From JBBQNJ01 sp038329845 (GTDB taxonomy: Bacteria; Planctomycetota; Phycisphaerae; Tepidisphaerales; Tepidisphaeraceae): a stretch of DNA of 64,000 nt. The notes below the pieces were generated by a model. That model was not told where the DNA came from. It ran no database searches and saw only the letters and a list, made by a program, of their open reading frames with translations. The position numbers and the translations under genes are program-made. Shown piece by piece: positions 52,581 through 61,216 of this stretch. The DNA is taken from the NCBI GenBank assembly GCA_038329845.1, contig JBBQNJ010000017.1:1-64000 (forward strand), read 5' to 3'. Every line of letters starts with the position of its first letter. Position 1 is the first letter of the stretch.

Positions 52581-53027
52581 ATGGCACGGTTCATTCATGA
52601 TGCCCCCGCCCCCGCTCGACGAACGTCGGATATCCTGCGGGAAAAGCCCGGCTTTCGGAGTCAGACCCGCATGCGGGTGCTGGATGTGGCCGGAGAAGTG
52701 GGCTATCAGCCCAGCTTCATCGGACGCACGCTCACCGGCGGAGGCAGCATGTCCATCGGAGTCATCTTCCCCACGCTGAGCAAGAGCGTCTTCGCCCAGC
52801 GTGCCGTGGCGATGGGAACGACCCTTCGGGATGCCGGCGACCTCACTTTCATGATGCACGTCCGCTCCAGGGAAGACCAGTCGCTCCTGGGGTCGATCAG
52901 CGTTGCCGCGGCCGAGATGGTTTATTCCATGCTCGAACACCCTGAGCGGCCCGTAGAGACCGCGCGATTTCGATGTGAACTCGTAATTCGTGATTCAACC
53001 GGCGCTATGCCGGGCCACCTTTTTTAG
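52581..53027 (+). pseudogene. Deleted LacI regulator joined to prepilin start (module C)
   Basis: 148 residues. The first 16 (MARFIHDAPAPARRTS) copy the beginning of the prepilin-like gene at 53955. Then SDILREKPGF enters a LacI family sequence parallel to module B, and after LLGSI the frame skips to AAAEMVYSMLEHPERPVETA. The helix-turn-helix is truncated and about 190 effector residues are gone. GAAAGGA before the ATG suggests translation is possible, but the protein cannot be a working regulator. Confidence 0.85.
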
Positions 53028-53040
53028 ACGGAGGTTTCTC

Positions 53041-53910
53041 ATGTCCAAGCCCAATCGTGTTTGTTTGTGGCTCGCGGCGGTCGCGGGCATGGCAATGGCG
53101 ACCACGGTCGCGAACGCGGCACTGGTGACCGAGTACTTCAATAACTATGGCACGACTGCCCCCACCGACATGACCTCTGCGGCACTGAATGGCGGCAGTG
53201 GCTGGAGCACTGCGTGGGCAGGCAACACATCGGCTCCGATCTACGAACCGGGGACGCAGCTAACTTACACTGCCACCGGCTACAGCGCCAGCGACAATGA
53301 GAGCGGGAGCAACGACGGTGCCATCAAGGGCGGCGCCTCGGACGTCAGTTTCGCGAGCCGACAGGTGTCGTCAATGGATGGCACCGTGTGGTTGAGCATG
53401 TTGGTATCCGGCCTCAAATCGAGTGCAACTGTCGGATTCAGCTCTTCCGGTGCCAACAATACCTGGCTTCGAGCGGAAGCCGCTCAACTTCGATGGCGCC
53501 AGCCGTCAGGCACTATTACCAACTACGCGATAGGCAGCACGCTGAGTGAGTCAGGAACGCATCTGCTTCTTGGGCGAATCGTATTCAATGCAACCGGCAA
53601 TGAGACGGTGCACTGGTGGATCGATCCGACCCTTAACACCAACGGAACTGCGCCTTCGGACGCGTCCGCGGTGGTGGCGAGAACGGTGGACCAATTAGGT
53701 ATCGGGCTGACAAGAATTAACCTGACGGGTACGAGCACAAGCACGACTAACGCTCCGGCTCGATTCGACGCCATCCGCATCAGCAACGATGCGAATGGAT
53801 TCCAGCAGGTCACCCAGGTGATCCCCGAACCGACCGGGCTCATGGCGCTGTCGGCCGGTGCGATGTGCCTGCTGCCGCGACGCAGGACGTCGCGCGGCGA
53901 GCAGCGCTGA
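53041..53910 (+). CDS. PEP-CTERM exported protein (module C)
   Basis: 289 residues: signal peptide LAAVAGMAMATTVANA, mature start ALVTEYFNNYGTT, then a diverged body, ending RISNDANGFQQVTQVIPEPT and the sorting signal shared with the gene at 51681. ACGGAGG precedes the ATG at 53041. The tail of about 140 bases differs from the paralogue by very few bases, which points to a recent duplication or gene conversion. Confidence 0.9.
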   Translation: MSKPNRVCLWLAAVAGMAMATTVANAALVTEYFNNYGTTAPTDMTSAALNGGSGWSTAWAGNTSAPIYEPGTQLTYTATGYSASDNESGSNDGAIKGGASDVSFASRQVSSMDGTVWLSMLVSGLKSSATVGFSSSGANNTWLRAEAAQLRWRQPSGTITNYAIGSTLSESGTHLLLGRIVFNATGNETVHWWIDPTLNTNGTAPSDASAVVARTVDQLGIGLTRINLTGTSTSTTNAPARFDAIRISNDANGFQQVTQVIPEPTGLMALSAGAMCLLPRRRTSRGEQR

Positions 53911-53954
53911 AACGAGCATCGTTGAAAAGCTCCTTGACGAAAGGACAGTGCGAT

Positions 53955-54758
53955 ATGGCACGGTTTATTCATGATTCTCCCGCCCCCGCTCGACGGACGT
54001 CGCGCGGGACGGGGTTTACCCTGGTGGAATTGCTCGTCGTCATCGGGATTATCGCCCTGCTTATCTCGATCTTGCTGCCGGCGCTGAACAAAGCCCGCGC
54101 CGCGGCCAATCGCACGGCGTGCCTGAGCAATATTCGCCAGTTGGCCGTGGGCACGCACATGTACGCCCAGGAGTACCGCGGCTGGCTCATGCCCACCAAG
54201 CAACAGAACGCCAGGTGGAACGAATACTGGGATACCCACCAGTTCTACTACTTCGATTTCGGCACGCAGGGAGATCAGGCGCTGCTCGGGCCCGACGGCG
54301 GCATCGCCGGCCTCGGCCATCTGTATAAGACCGGCATCCTCCGCGATGGACGGCTGTTTTATTGTCCCGTGCAGCTCAGCACGAATCTGACCCTCGACGC
54401 GTATGAGCCGTGGCTCACACCCCAGCCGCATCCATCGCAGGGCGCGGTCGTTCGCGTGGGATACTATTTCAATCCCCACACCACCGACCGCTCGGGCAAG
54501 CGCACCAACAGTGTGCCGCAACCGCGCGTCTACACAAGGCTCAGCCAGATGAAGAACGATAAGGTGCTGCTGGTCGAGGTTCTGAACAGCCAGTCCCTCA
54601 CCGCTCATCACAATCCCGACGGCTGGTCGGTGGCCTTCGCCGATGGCAGCGCCCGGTTCGTCAGCGACAAGCGGGTCTGGACCAATCTCACCGATCCGAA
54701 TTTCTCGAAGCGAAACTGGGTATTGTTCAATAATTCGCTGGATAATCTGACGGAATAG
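53955..54758 (+). CDS. Prepilin-like protein (module C)
   Basis: 267 residues. Type IV prepilin leader with cleavage before FTLVELLVVIGIIALLISIL, long helix NKARAAANRTACLSNIRQLA, and C-terminal AFADGSARFVS preceded by paired His (H-X9/10-DG-like motif). The first 16 residues (MARFIHDSPAPARRTS) precede the usual leader, and the same leader is found on the deleted regulator at 52581. AAAGGA precedes the ATG. Last gene of the duplicated modules. Confidence 0.9.
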   Translation: MARFIHDSPAPARRTSRGTGFTLVELLVVIGIIALLISILLPALNKARAAANRTACLSNIRQLAVGTHMYAQEYRGWLMPTKQQNARWNEYWDTHQFYYFDFGTQGDQALLGPDGGIAGLGHLYKTGILRDGRLFYCPVQLSTNLTLDAYEPWLTPQPHPSQGAVVRVGYYFNPHTTDRSGKRTNSVPQPRVYTRLSQMKNDKVLLVEVLNSQSLTAHHNPDGWSVAFADGSARFVSDKRVWTNLTDPNFSKRNWVLFNNSLDNLTE

Positions 54759-54826
54759 CGGATTTCCTCGCGTGCCTTTATCGAGCGGTGTCCCGGGGGT
54801 CTCGCCCTCTCGACATCCCAATCGCC

Positions 54827-54877
54827 TCGTCGGCCCGATGGCGTCGTCGGCCCGATGGCGTCGTCGGCCCGATGACC
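54827..54877. repeat. 17-bp tandem repeat, three copies
   Basis: TCGTCGGCCCGATGGCG occurs at 54827 and 54844, with a third copy from 54861 that ends in GATGACC. It lies between the prepilin-like gene and the palindrome at 54879, with no gene. Confidence 0.9.
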
Positions 54878-54878
54878 T

Positions 54879-54905
54879 GGATCTGAAATCTGAGATTTCA
54901 GATCC
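54879..54905. terminator. Perfect 27-base palindrome, possible terminator or operator
   Basis: Perfect inverted repeat: arm GGATCTGAAATCT, one G, arm AGATTTCAGATCC. It follows the prepilin-like gene by 120 bases and precedes the lyase gene by 32. There is no T-run after it, so it could be a bidirectional terminator or a protein-binding site. Confidence 0.5.
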
Positions 54906-54937
54906 ATCGATCGGCCCTTTTAATCCGGAACCAGTTT

Positions 54938-57835
54938 ATGATTTCTCCTTGTTATTCCTACGGCCTTCTCGCCCTTCTTCTGTTCTGCACCAGCACCTCG
55001 ATGGCGGCGTCTTCGACTCAGCCTTCCGAGTCCAGGGGCGCGATTGCGATGAAAGCCACCGGCGGACCGGGGGTGAAGCTCACCGGGATTGACGCCAGGC
55101 AGGTGGTCAAGGGCGCCGTGCGACTGAACAACCGCGACGAGATGGACGGTCCGCCGCGGGCGGTCGAGTTTTCCCCGAAGATCGACGGCTGGTGCGAAGT
55201 TTGGATCCAGCTTCCCAACTCCTATTGGCCGGCCACAGCCAAGGGGATGGGCGTCGAGATCACCCATGCCGGGGGAACCGAGGTTATGCCCGCTCAGCCG
55301 CGACTGGGAGGAAACTGGTATTTCTTCGGCGTCTGGAAGTTCACGCCGCAGGCGGGCAGCGTTCGCATCAGCAATGAAGGGGTCATCTCGACGGCGGACA
55401 TCGAGGCAGTGAAGTTCATCCCCACGGACGCGCCGCCTCAACAGCGCGGGCCCCGTCCCCTGCCGGCCGCCAACGACGACTTTGACCGGATGCGCGACCG
55501 CTGGCTGGACATCCTCACCGGCCCGCCGTCACTGGACGAAACCGACCGCGAAGTCCGAGAGATGTTTCTCGACAGCGATCACCTGGCGATGACCTTCTGG
55601 TCGAGCATGAACCGCCCGCCGGAAAAGGGACGCCTATGGCCGGACATGAACGCGCCGAAGAACGACTACAGCGCCGGAGGCCAGGAGGCCAACATCTGCT
55701 TTGATCGGTTGCGCCGACTGGCGCTGGCGTACGCCGGGGCCGCGCCCCAGTTCGGCTACGGTGCCAAGATGCGCGGCAATCCCGACCTGAAACGTGACAT
55801 CCTCGCCGGGTTTGATTTCATGCTGCAAACCGCGTGGAACGAGCAGTCCAAGGAAGCGGCCCGCGGCTGGCTGGTGACCGGGGCATTTATCCCGCGATAT
55901 GGCGCTGAGTGCCTGCTGGCGTTGGGCGATCCATCGGCCGAACTGCGCGAGCAATTCATGGCCACGGCGTTGCGCCTGAGTCCTACGCCGTTGAAGCATA
56001 CCGGGGCCAATCGGCTGTTCTGGGTCACCGCCCACGCCGCGATGGGGGTGCTTGCCAAGGATGCCCAGCGGCTGCAACTCGCCCGCGATGGGATGAACGA
56101 TCCGCTGCAATTCACCGTGCGCAGCGCCGCCAACCCTCGAGATCACAGCGGCGTGGACGGGATGTATGCCGACGGGTCGTTCATCCAGCACCGCGTCCAG
56201 CCCTACAACCACGGATACGGCACCGGCATGGTCAAGCAGCTCGCCGAGACGATCTCGCTGTTCGAGGGCTCGCCGTGGGAAATCCCCGCTAAGAAGAAGG
56301 CGAATCTTGTTCAATACGAGAAGAACGGGGTGATTCCGTTGTCGTTCCGCGGGCAGTGGTTTCGCCGCGTGACCGGGCGGGCGGTCTCATCGTACAAGGA
56401 CGAACGCCCCACCATCGAGAGCAACCTCGAAGCCATCTCGTCGATAGCGCCCAAGGCCGACCGCGGATATTTCATGTCGGTCCTCAAGGCGATGCTCGAG
56501 TATCCCCCGGCGGTCGCCTATGAACAGGAGGCCCAGGCCCGTCTTCGCCGACAATTCGGGACCAAGCTCCCGGCCATCGACTTTGTGCGAAAGCAAATTG
56601 CCGTCGAGGCGACGTCGGATCGGTCGATCAAGCCCGCCGACTGGTTCGTCGGAGCGCGGATTTTCCCCAACATGGACATGGCCGCGTACCAGCGCCCGAC
56701 CTGGGCCGGGGAACTGTCGATGTCCTCGACCCGCATTGCTACCCACGAATCGTTTTACGGCAACAACAAAAAAGGCTGGTACCTCGGCGACGGGATGCTG
56801 CGCCTGCATACGCTGGATTACCGCCTGTATCTCGACAATTACTGGCCGACCCACGATCCGTATCACCTGCCCGGCACGACGGTCGATACGCGCCAGCGCG
56901 ACGACTTCGGCGCCGGCGCCGCCGACATCGGCAAGCCCTCGGCGAGCGACTTTGCCGGCGGGGCGGCGGTCGCCGATCGCTTTGCCGTCGCCGGCATGGA
57001 ACTGCAAGCCGCCGGATCGAGCCTCAAGGCGCGCAAGGCCTGGTTTTTCTTCGATGACCAGATCGTTTGCCTGGGATCGGGGATCACCGCCTCAGACGGA
57101 CGGGCGATTCACAGCACCGTCGAGCAAATGAAGCTCAACGAAAAAGGGGACAATCCACTGTTCGTGGACGGCAAGGCGATGCCGGCCGATCTGGGTTGGA
57201 CCGAGACTTTGGCATCGCCGCGATGGGCCCATCTGGCGGGCAACACACCCGACTCGGGAGTCGGGTACTACTTCCCCCGTCCGGCTCCGCTTCTCGCCCG
57301 ACGCGAAGCCCGCAGCGGCGCCTGGACCGACATCGGCCCGGAAAGCAAAAACGATCCGGCCAAATACACCCGCAACTACGCCGCCCTGTGGTTCGATCAC
57401 GGCGTCAATCCCACCGGCGGCGATTACCAGTACGTTCTGCTGCCGGGAACGACCGCCGAGCAGGTAAAGGCGTACGCAGCCAAACCCTCGACCGAGGTGA
57501 TCGCCTGCTCGCCCGGCGTCTCGGCGGCCCGCGACGGCGCCCTCGGCGTCACCGCCGCGGTTTTCTGGGAAAACAAACCCGCCTCGGCGGGGATCATTTC
57601 GTGCAATGCCCCGGCCTGCGTGATCGTCTGGCAAACGCCCAGGGAAATCCGCGTCGCGGTAAGCGACCCCACGCAGAAAAACACCGGCGCCATCGAGGTG
57701 AAGATCGCCTTACCCGCCGGCGCGCCCAGGCAAACCGATCCGGCGGTCAAAGCGTCGGCCGGCGAGACGATCACGTTGATTGTTTCACCCAAAAACGCCG
57801 ACGGACGCGCGTTCGAGACCGTTTTCCCGCGATGA
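54938..57835 (+). CDS. Polysaccharide lyase family 8 (PL8)-like enzyme
   Basis: 965 residues: signal peptide YGLLALLLFCTSTSMA, an N-terminal beta domain (about 30-150), a helical toroid and C-terminal beta sandwiches, as in chondroitin AC, hyaluronate and xanthan lyases. Likely catalytic residues: Asn358 in TGANRLFW, His418 in DGSFIQH and Tyr427 in YNHGYG, matching the PL8 Asn-His-Tyr set. It cleaves uronic-acid polysaccharide by beta-elimination. No ribosome-binding site is strong. Position after regulator modules suggests coordinated use of a polysaccharide. Confidence 0.88.
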   Translation: MISPCYSYGLLALLLFCTSTSMAASSTQPSESRGAIAMKATGGPGVKLTGIDARQVVKGAVRLNNRDEMDGPPRAVEFSPKIDGWCEVWIQLPNSYWPATAKGMGVEITHAGGTEVMPAQPRLGGNWYFFGVWKFTPQAGSVRISNEGVISTADIEAVKFIPTDAPPQQRGPRPLPAANDDFDRMRDRWLDILTGPPSLDETDREVREMFLDSDHLAMTFWSSMNRPPEKGRLWPDMNAPKNDYSAGGQEANICFDRLRRLALAYAGAAPQFGYGAKMRGNPDLKRDILAGFDFMLQTAWNEQSKEAARGWLVTGAFIPRYGAECLLALGDPSAELREQFMATALRLSPTPLKHTGANRLFWVTAHAAMGVLAKDAQRLQLARDGMNDPLQFTVRSAANPRDHSGVDGMYADGSFIQHRVQPYNHGYGTGMVKQLAETISLFEGSPWEIPAKKKANLVQYEKNGVIPLSFRGQWFRRVTGRAVSSYKDERPTIESNLEAISSIAPKADRGYFMSVLKAMLEYPPAVAYEQEAQARLRRQFGTKLPAIDFVRKQIAVEATSDRSIKPADWFVGARIFPNMDMAAYQRPTWAGELSMSSTRIATHESFYGNNKKGWYLGDGMLRLHTLDYRLYLDNYWPTHDPYHLPGTTVDTRQRDDFGAGAADIGKPSASDFAGGAAVADRFAVAGMELQAAGSSLKARKAWFFFDDQIVCLGSGITASDGRAIHSTVEQMKLNEKGDNPLFVDGKAMPADLGWTETLASPRWAHLAGNTPDSGVGYYFPRPAPLLARREARSGAWTDIGPESKNDPAKYTRNYAALWFDHGVNPTGGDYQYVLLPGTTAEQVKAYAAKPSTEVIACSPGVSAARDGALGVTAAVFWENKPASAGIISCNAPACVIVWQTPREIRVAVSDPTQKNTGAIEVKIALPAGAPRQTDPAVKASAGETITLIVSPKNADGRAFETVFPR

Positions 57836-58060
57836 GCCACCCACCGGCGGGTTCGCCCGCCCGCCGAGACGACGATTTATCGCCGGTGAAGACACGGCCG
57901 GCAGTGGGAGCCTGACTCGGGTTGCTCTACGAACATGGGCCGGAACAAAGCCGTACGCTGTTGACACATTTTTCATCGGCGCGTAGTGTCAGGGTTGATG
58001 CCTCGCCGGCGCGGAGTCGGCGGGGCTTGATGGAGCTGGTGCATTAGCCCGAAAGTCGGC

Positions 58061-58420
58061 ATGTCCGAAGCCTACCCCCCTTTGTCGGTCACGCAGCAGA
58101 AAGACGTGCGAATCGTCGAGTTCACGCATAACAAGATTCTCGACGAGGCGAACATCGCCGAGATCGGACAAACCCTGCAGTCCATCCTCGACGAGACCGA
58201 ATATCCCAAGCTGCTGCTGGATTTCGCCAATGTCGATCACCTGTCCAGCGCCGCGCTGGGGATGCTGATCAACCTCAACCAGAAGATCAAGCAGCGAAAC
58301 GGGCAGTTGCGTCTGGCGAACATCAAGCCGCAAATTTACGAAGTTTTCGTCATCACCAAATTAAACAAGCTGTTCAAGATCTCGGCCAACCGGGCCGAGG
58401 CCGAGGGCAGTTTCACCTGA
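58061..58420 (+). CDS. STAS domain anti-sigma factor antagonist
   Basis: 119 residues of SpoIIAA/RsbV type. The phosphorylatable Ser lies in VDHLSSAALGMLINL. The fold follows FANVDHLSSAALG and a C-terminal helix KLNKLFKIS. It is switched off by phosphorylation by its partner kinase and when dephosphorylated releases a sigma factor. The partner gene follows 24 bases on, so the two form an operon. Confidence 0.92.
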   Translation: MSEAYPPLSVTQQKDVRIVEFTHNKILDEANIAEIGQTLQSILDETEYPKLLLDFANVDHLSSAALGMLINLNQKIKQRNGQLRLANIKPQIYEVFVITKLNKLFKISANRAEAEGSFT

Positions 58421-58444
58421 ACCGCACAAACGATCGGATGGCGG

Positions 58445-58918
58445 ATGGGCGCGTCCCGGCCGAAACCTCACGCCGCCCGATCGGCGCCCAAATCCGCCGA
58501 GGCGGCACTGTCGTTGACCCTCGCTTCAGACTTCGTTTCCGCCAGAAAAGCCCAGAAGCTGATCCTCGATAAGATCGCCGCCGTGGGGTTCGGCGAGCAG
58601 GCCTGTTTCGGCGTCAAGCTCGCGATGGAAGAGGCGATGATCAACGCGATCAAGCACGGGAACAAGCTGGACGCGACAAAGAAGGTGCGGATCGAGGCGA
58701 AAATCACGCCCGATTCGGCCACGATCACCATTGAGGACGAGGGCTCGGGATTCAAACGCCACGCCGTTCCCGATCCCACTCTCGAAGAGAACATCGAAAA
58801 GTGCAGCGGGCGGGGAATCCTGCTGATGGAGGCCTACATGGACAAGGTCTCCTGGGATCGCAAAGGACGGCGCGTGCGAATGATCAAACACAACCGCCCG
58901 GACCTGCATCCGCGCTGA
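58445..58918 (+). CDS. Anti-sigma factor serine kinase, RsbW type
   Basis: 157 residues of the HATPase_c family: N box EEAMINAIKHGNKLD, G1 IEDEGSGF, G2 GRGILLMEAYMD. N-terminal 30 residues are Ala-rich. Acts as a kinase for the STAS protein upstream and binds a sigma factor; no sigma factor gene is in the window. The gene follows the STAS gene by 24 bases. Confidence 0.92.
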   Translation: MGASRPKPHAARSAPKSAEAALSLTLASDFVSARKAQKLILDKIAAVGFGEQACFGVKLAMEEAMINAIKHGNKLDATKKVRIEAKITPDSATITIEDEGSGFKRHAVPDPTLEENIEKCSGRGILLMEAYMDKVSWDRKGRRVRMIKHNRPDLHPR

Positions 58919-58992
58919 AGACGGGGACCTTCAGAATGCCCGTCACGCAAGTAACGATCCCCCCGACGAAACCCTTTTTTTTCACAGTTCCC

Positions 58993-59092
58993 TTGGGGTG
59001 CAGACATCCTGCCTGCCTGGATGTCCCCCATGCCGCCGTGTTTGGGGTGCAGGCATCTTGCCTGCTTGGATGTCCCCATGCCGTGTGTCCCA
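58993..59092. repeat. Two tandem copies of a GCAGGCATCTTGCCTGC repeat
   Basis: TTGGGGTGCAGACATCCTGC (58993) and TTGGGGTGCAGGCATCTTGC (59042), each followed by CTG...TGGATGTCCCC. The core is palindromic. The same motif occurs widely between genes in planctomycetes. Not coding. Confidence 0.85.
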
Positions 59093-59142
59093 GGGTCCCT
59101 TTTCAGCGGGTCGCGGAGTTGCGGGCGGGGAAGCCCGATCCT

Positions 59143-59544
59143 ATGGTCGATTCCATGCCGATCCTCGGACACGGGATTGATATCGTCGAAACGGACCGGA
59201 TTCGCCGGATGGTCGAACACCACGGACGGCATTTCCTCGACCGGGTGTTCACCCCCCGCGAGCAGCGGTACTGTGATGAGAACCCCAAGCGGTACTATGA
59301 GACCATGGCCGGACGATTCGCGGCCAAGGAAGCGGTGCTGAAGGTCCTGGGGACCGGCTGGCGCGGCGGAATCGCCTGGACCGATATCGAAGTGCTGCGT
59401 GAGCCGTCCGGACAACCGAAAGTGGCCTTGAGCGGCGAATGCCTGCGCATCGCCGGCGAACTCGGCATCTCGCGCTGGCACGTGTCCATCAGCCACATCG
59501 CTACCCACGCCACCGCCAGCGCCATCGGCCTGCGGGCGGAGTGA
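59143..59544 (+). CDS. acpS: Holo-[acyl-carrier-protein] synthase
   Basis: 133 residues. Transfers 4'-phosphopantetheine from CoA to apo-ACP. Metal-binding Asp in GHGIDIVETDRI and Glu in FAAKEAVLKVLGTGW are seen, with the HVSISH motif at the end. Start at 59143; an internal ATG at 59155 gives 129 residues and is equally plausible, since the conserved part begins at ILGHGID. The gene follows the REP-like repeats. Confidence 0.93.
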   Translation: MVDSMPILGHGIDIVETDRIRRMVEHHGRHFLDRVFTPREQRYCDENPKRYYETMAGRFAAKEAVLKVLGTGWRGGIAWTDIEVLREPSGQPKVALSGECLRIAGELGISRWHVSISHIATHATASAIGLRAE

Positions 59545-59919
59545 TTCGGCTCTAATGTGACGGTGGCGGTTTTTGAGCTGAATGCCATTGCCGAAGGACC
59601 TCTGCGTGTGGAGTGATTTATCTTACATTTGTGGGGAGCTTCGGCTTCGTCGCCGTGACAGTTCGACCCGTTGGCGCGGCGACAAGCGACAGAATTGAGG
59701 CCGTTTTCTTGATGAGAATGCCGATTTGACCCGCCGCAGCGCGTTTGGCCCGCCACTTTGATCGTCGTGGTATCCCCATTGCATAGATGTGATTCCGTCC
59801 GGCGGCATTGCCGTCCGGTGTTGGATCGAAGCACTAGGATCATTCTCCAGGCGGCTCACCGGCCGGCAAACGAGCTTTCCGAACCGCCTGCGGAGTCTTA
59901 CTGTGGAAAGGATCTCCGT
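59545..59919. other. Intergenic region, no gene recognised
   Basis: 375 bases between acpS and the KGG gene with no recognised gene. Contains a small stem (CCGTCCGGCGGCATTGCCGT region near 59796). Promoter of the KGG gene should lie near its end. Confidence 0.5.
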
Positions 59920-60351
59920 ATGAATCAATCAAAAACATCCAGCCGCGGATTCGCGCGCATGGATCCGCACCAGCAGCGGGAGATCGCACGTAAAGGTGGA
60001 AAGGCGGCGCACAAGAAGGGCACTGCCCATGAGTTCACGTCGGATGAGGCCCGTGCCGCCGGAAAGAAAGGCGGGGTGAACGTGTCGTTGAACCGCGAAC
60101 ACATGGCCGCGATCGGACGGCTTGGCGGCAAGCGCGGCTCCGGTCGGCGTCAACGTCGCGGTTCGCCGGTGCCGCCGATGCCATCGATCGAGCAGGCGAC
60201 CGAAACCTCCTCGACAATCGGGGATGCCGAAGCATTGCGTCCCATCGGCGCCGAGGGATTGACCGACGAGCAGGCGCAGCCCGGCATGGAGACGCCCCCG
60301 CCTCTGTCCGAGCAGCGTCCCCCGCAGGTATACCACCAGGATCGTTCGTAG
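59920..60351 (+). CDS. KGG-repeat stress-induced protein
   Basis: 143 residues. Contains KGG motifs: QQREIARKGGKAAHKKGTA, ARAAGKKGG and MAAIGRLGGKRGSGRRQ. E. coli GsiB/YmdF-like KGG proteins are hydrophilic and stress induced. AAGGA lies before the ATG at 59920. The C-terminal 55 residues are acidic and Pro-rich (LTDEQAQPGMETPPPL) and their coding sequence is repeated after the stop. Confidence 0.8.
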   Translation: MNQSKTSSRGFARMDPHQQREIARKGGKAAHKKGTAHEFTSDEARAAGKKGGVNVSLNREHMAAIGRLGGKRGSGRRQRRGSPVPPMPSIEQATETSSTIGDAEALRPIGAEGLTDEQAQPGMETPPPLSEQRPPQVYHQDRS

Positions 60352-60464
60352 CTCCGATCGGCGTTGAGGGATTGACCGACGAGCAGGCGCATCCCGGCAT
60401 GGAAACGCCCCCGCCGCTGTCCGAGCAGCATCCCCCTCAGGTATACCAGGATCGTTCGTAGCTC
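60244..60464. repeat. Direct duplication of KGG gene 3' end
   Basis: 60244-60354 and 60357-60464 are near-identical direct repeats encoding IGAEGLTDEQAQPGMETPPP and IGVEGLTDEQAHPGMETPPP. The second copy lies after the TAG stop of the gene in another frame and ends in its own TAG. Confidence 0.88.
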
Positions 60465-60491
60465 GACCTTTCATCCACAGCGCAAAAGAAA

Positions 60492-60520
60492 GCGAGGGTT
60501 GGCATCAAGCCAACCCTCGC
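60492..60520 (-). terminator. Rho-independent terminator for VPLPA-CTERM gene
   Basis: A perfect 12-bp stem, GCGAGGGTTGGC and GCCAACCCTCGC, with loop ATCAA. On the minus strand it is followed by TTTCTTTTG and lies 31 bases after the stop at 60551. Confidence 0.85.
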
Positions 60521-60550
60521 GGTGTTTTCGCAAACCGTCAACTGCGCCGA

Positions 60551-61216
60551 TCAGGCCTTACGCAGGCTCTTGGCGGCACCGAACAGGCCCATTCCGAGCA
60601 GGCCGCTCAGACCGGTCCACGCGGCCAGGGGCAGCGGGATGGGCAGGGGCTGTTCCTTGAGGGTGAACGGCCCGGCGGCGCTGATCCACAGCTCTCCGGT
60701 GATCACACCCGGACGGAAGAGATTCGAGCCGATCGCCGTTCCGATCATGCCATCGGTCAGCGTCAGCACGGTGTTACTGGCGTTGAACGAGGCGGTGGCG
60801 AACGGATTGACGCTGAACGCAGCCGACTGCGCCGGATCAAACGCGGCGTTGTTGCCGGCCAGGACCGTCATCACGAACCCGCCCCAGGGGGCGCCGGTGT
60901 CGTTGATGAGGATCTCATCAGCCAGGGCCACGTACGGGGTGGCATTGGCGTTCCGCTGGGTGAAAGTGATCTGAACCGGATCGTAGAACCCGTTGTTGTT
61001 CACCGGGTACACGAAGTCGATCTGCTTTTCGATAAAGACCGCATTGGCCTTCACCGAGTCCACGTTGATCGACACGATCGAGTCATACACCGTCGCCCAT
61101 TGGGCCGTCCAGCCCGAGTCGATATTGGTCGCCGGGTCGATCAGATCGATCGAACCCGCATTAGCGAGGGTCGCGCTGGCCGCCAGGGCCAACGCAGCGA
61201 GTAGGGATTTCTTCAT
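60551..61216 (-). CDS. VPLPA-CTERM-type exported protein
   Basis: 221 residues. Signal peptide KKSLLAALALAASATLANA with a Lys-rich start. The body is beta-rich with no recognised family. The tail PIPLPLAAWTGLSGLLGMGL followed by FGAAKSLRKA is a VPLPA-type exosortase sorting signal. I start at the ATG at 61216. Its terminator is the stem at 60492. Confidence 0.82.
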   Translation of the reverse strand: MKKSLLAALALAASATLANAGSIDLIDPATNIDSGWTAQWATVYDSIVSINVDSVKANAVFIEKQIDFVYPVNNNGFYDPVQITFTQRNANATPYVALADEILINDTGAPWGGFVMTVLAGNNAAFDPAQSAAFSVNPFATASFNASNTVLTLTDGMIGTAIGSNLFRPGVITGELWISAAGPFTLKEQPLPIPLPLAAWTGLSGLLGMGLFGAAKSLRKA

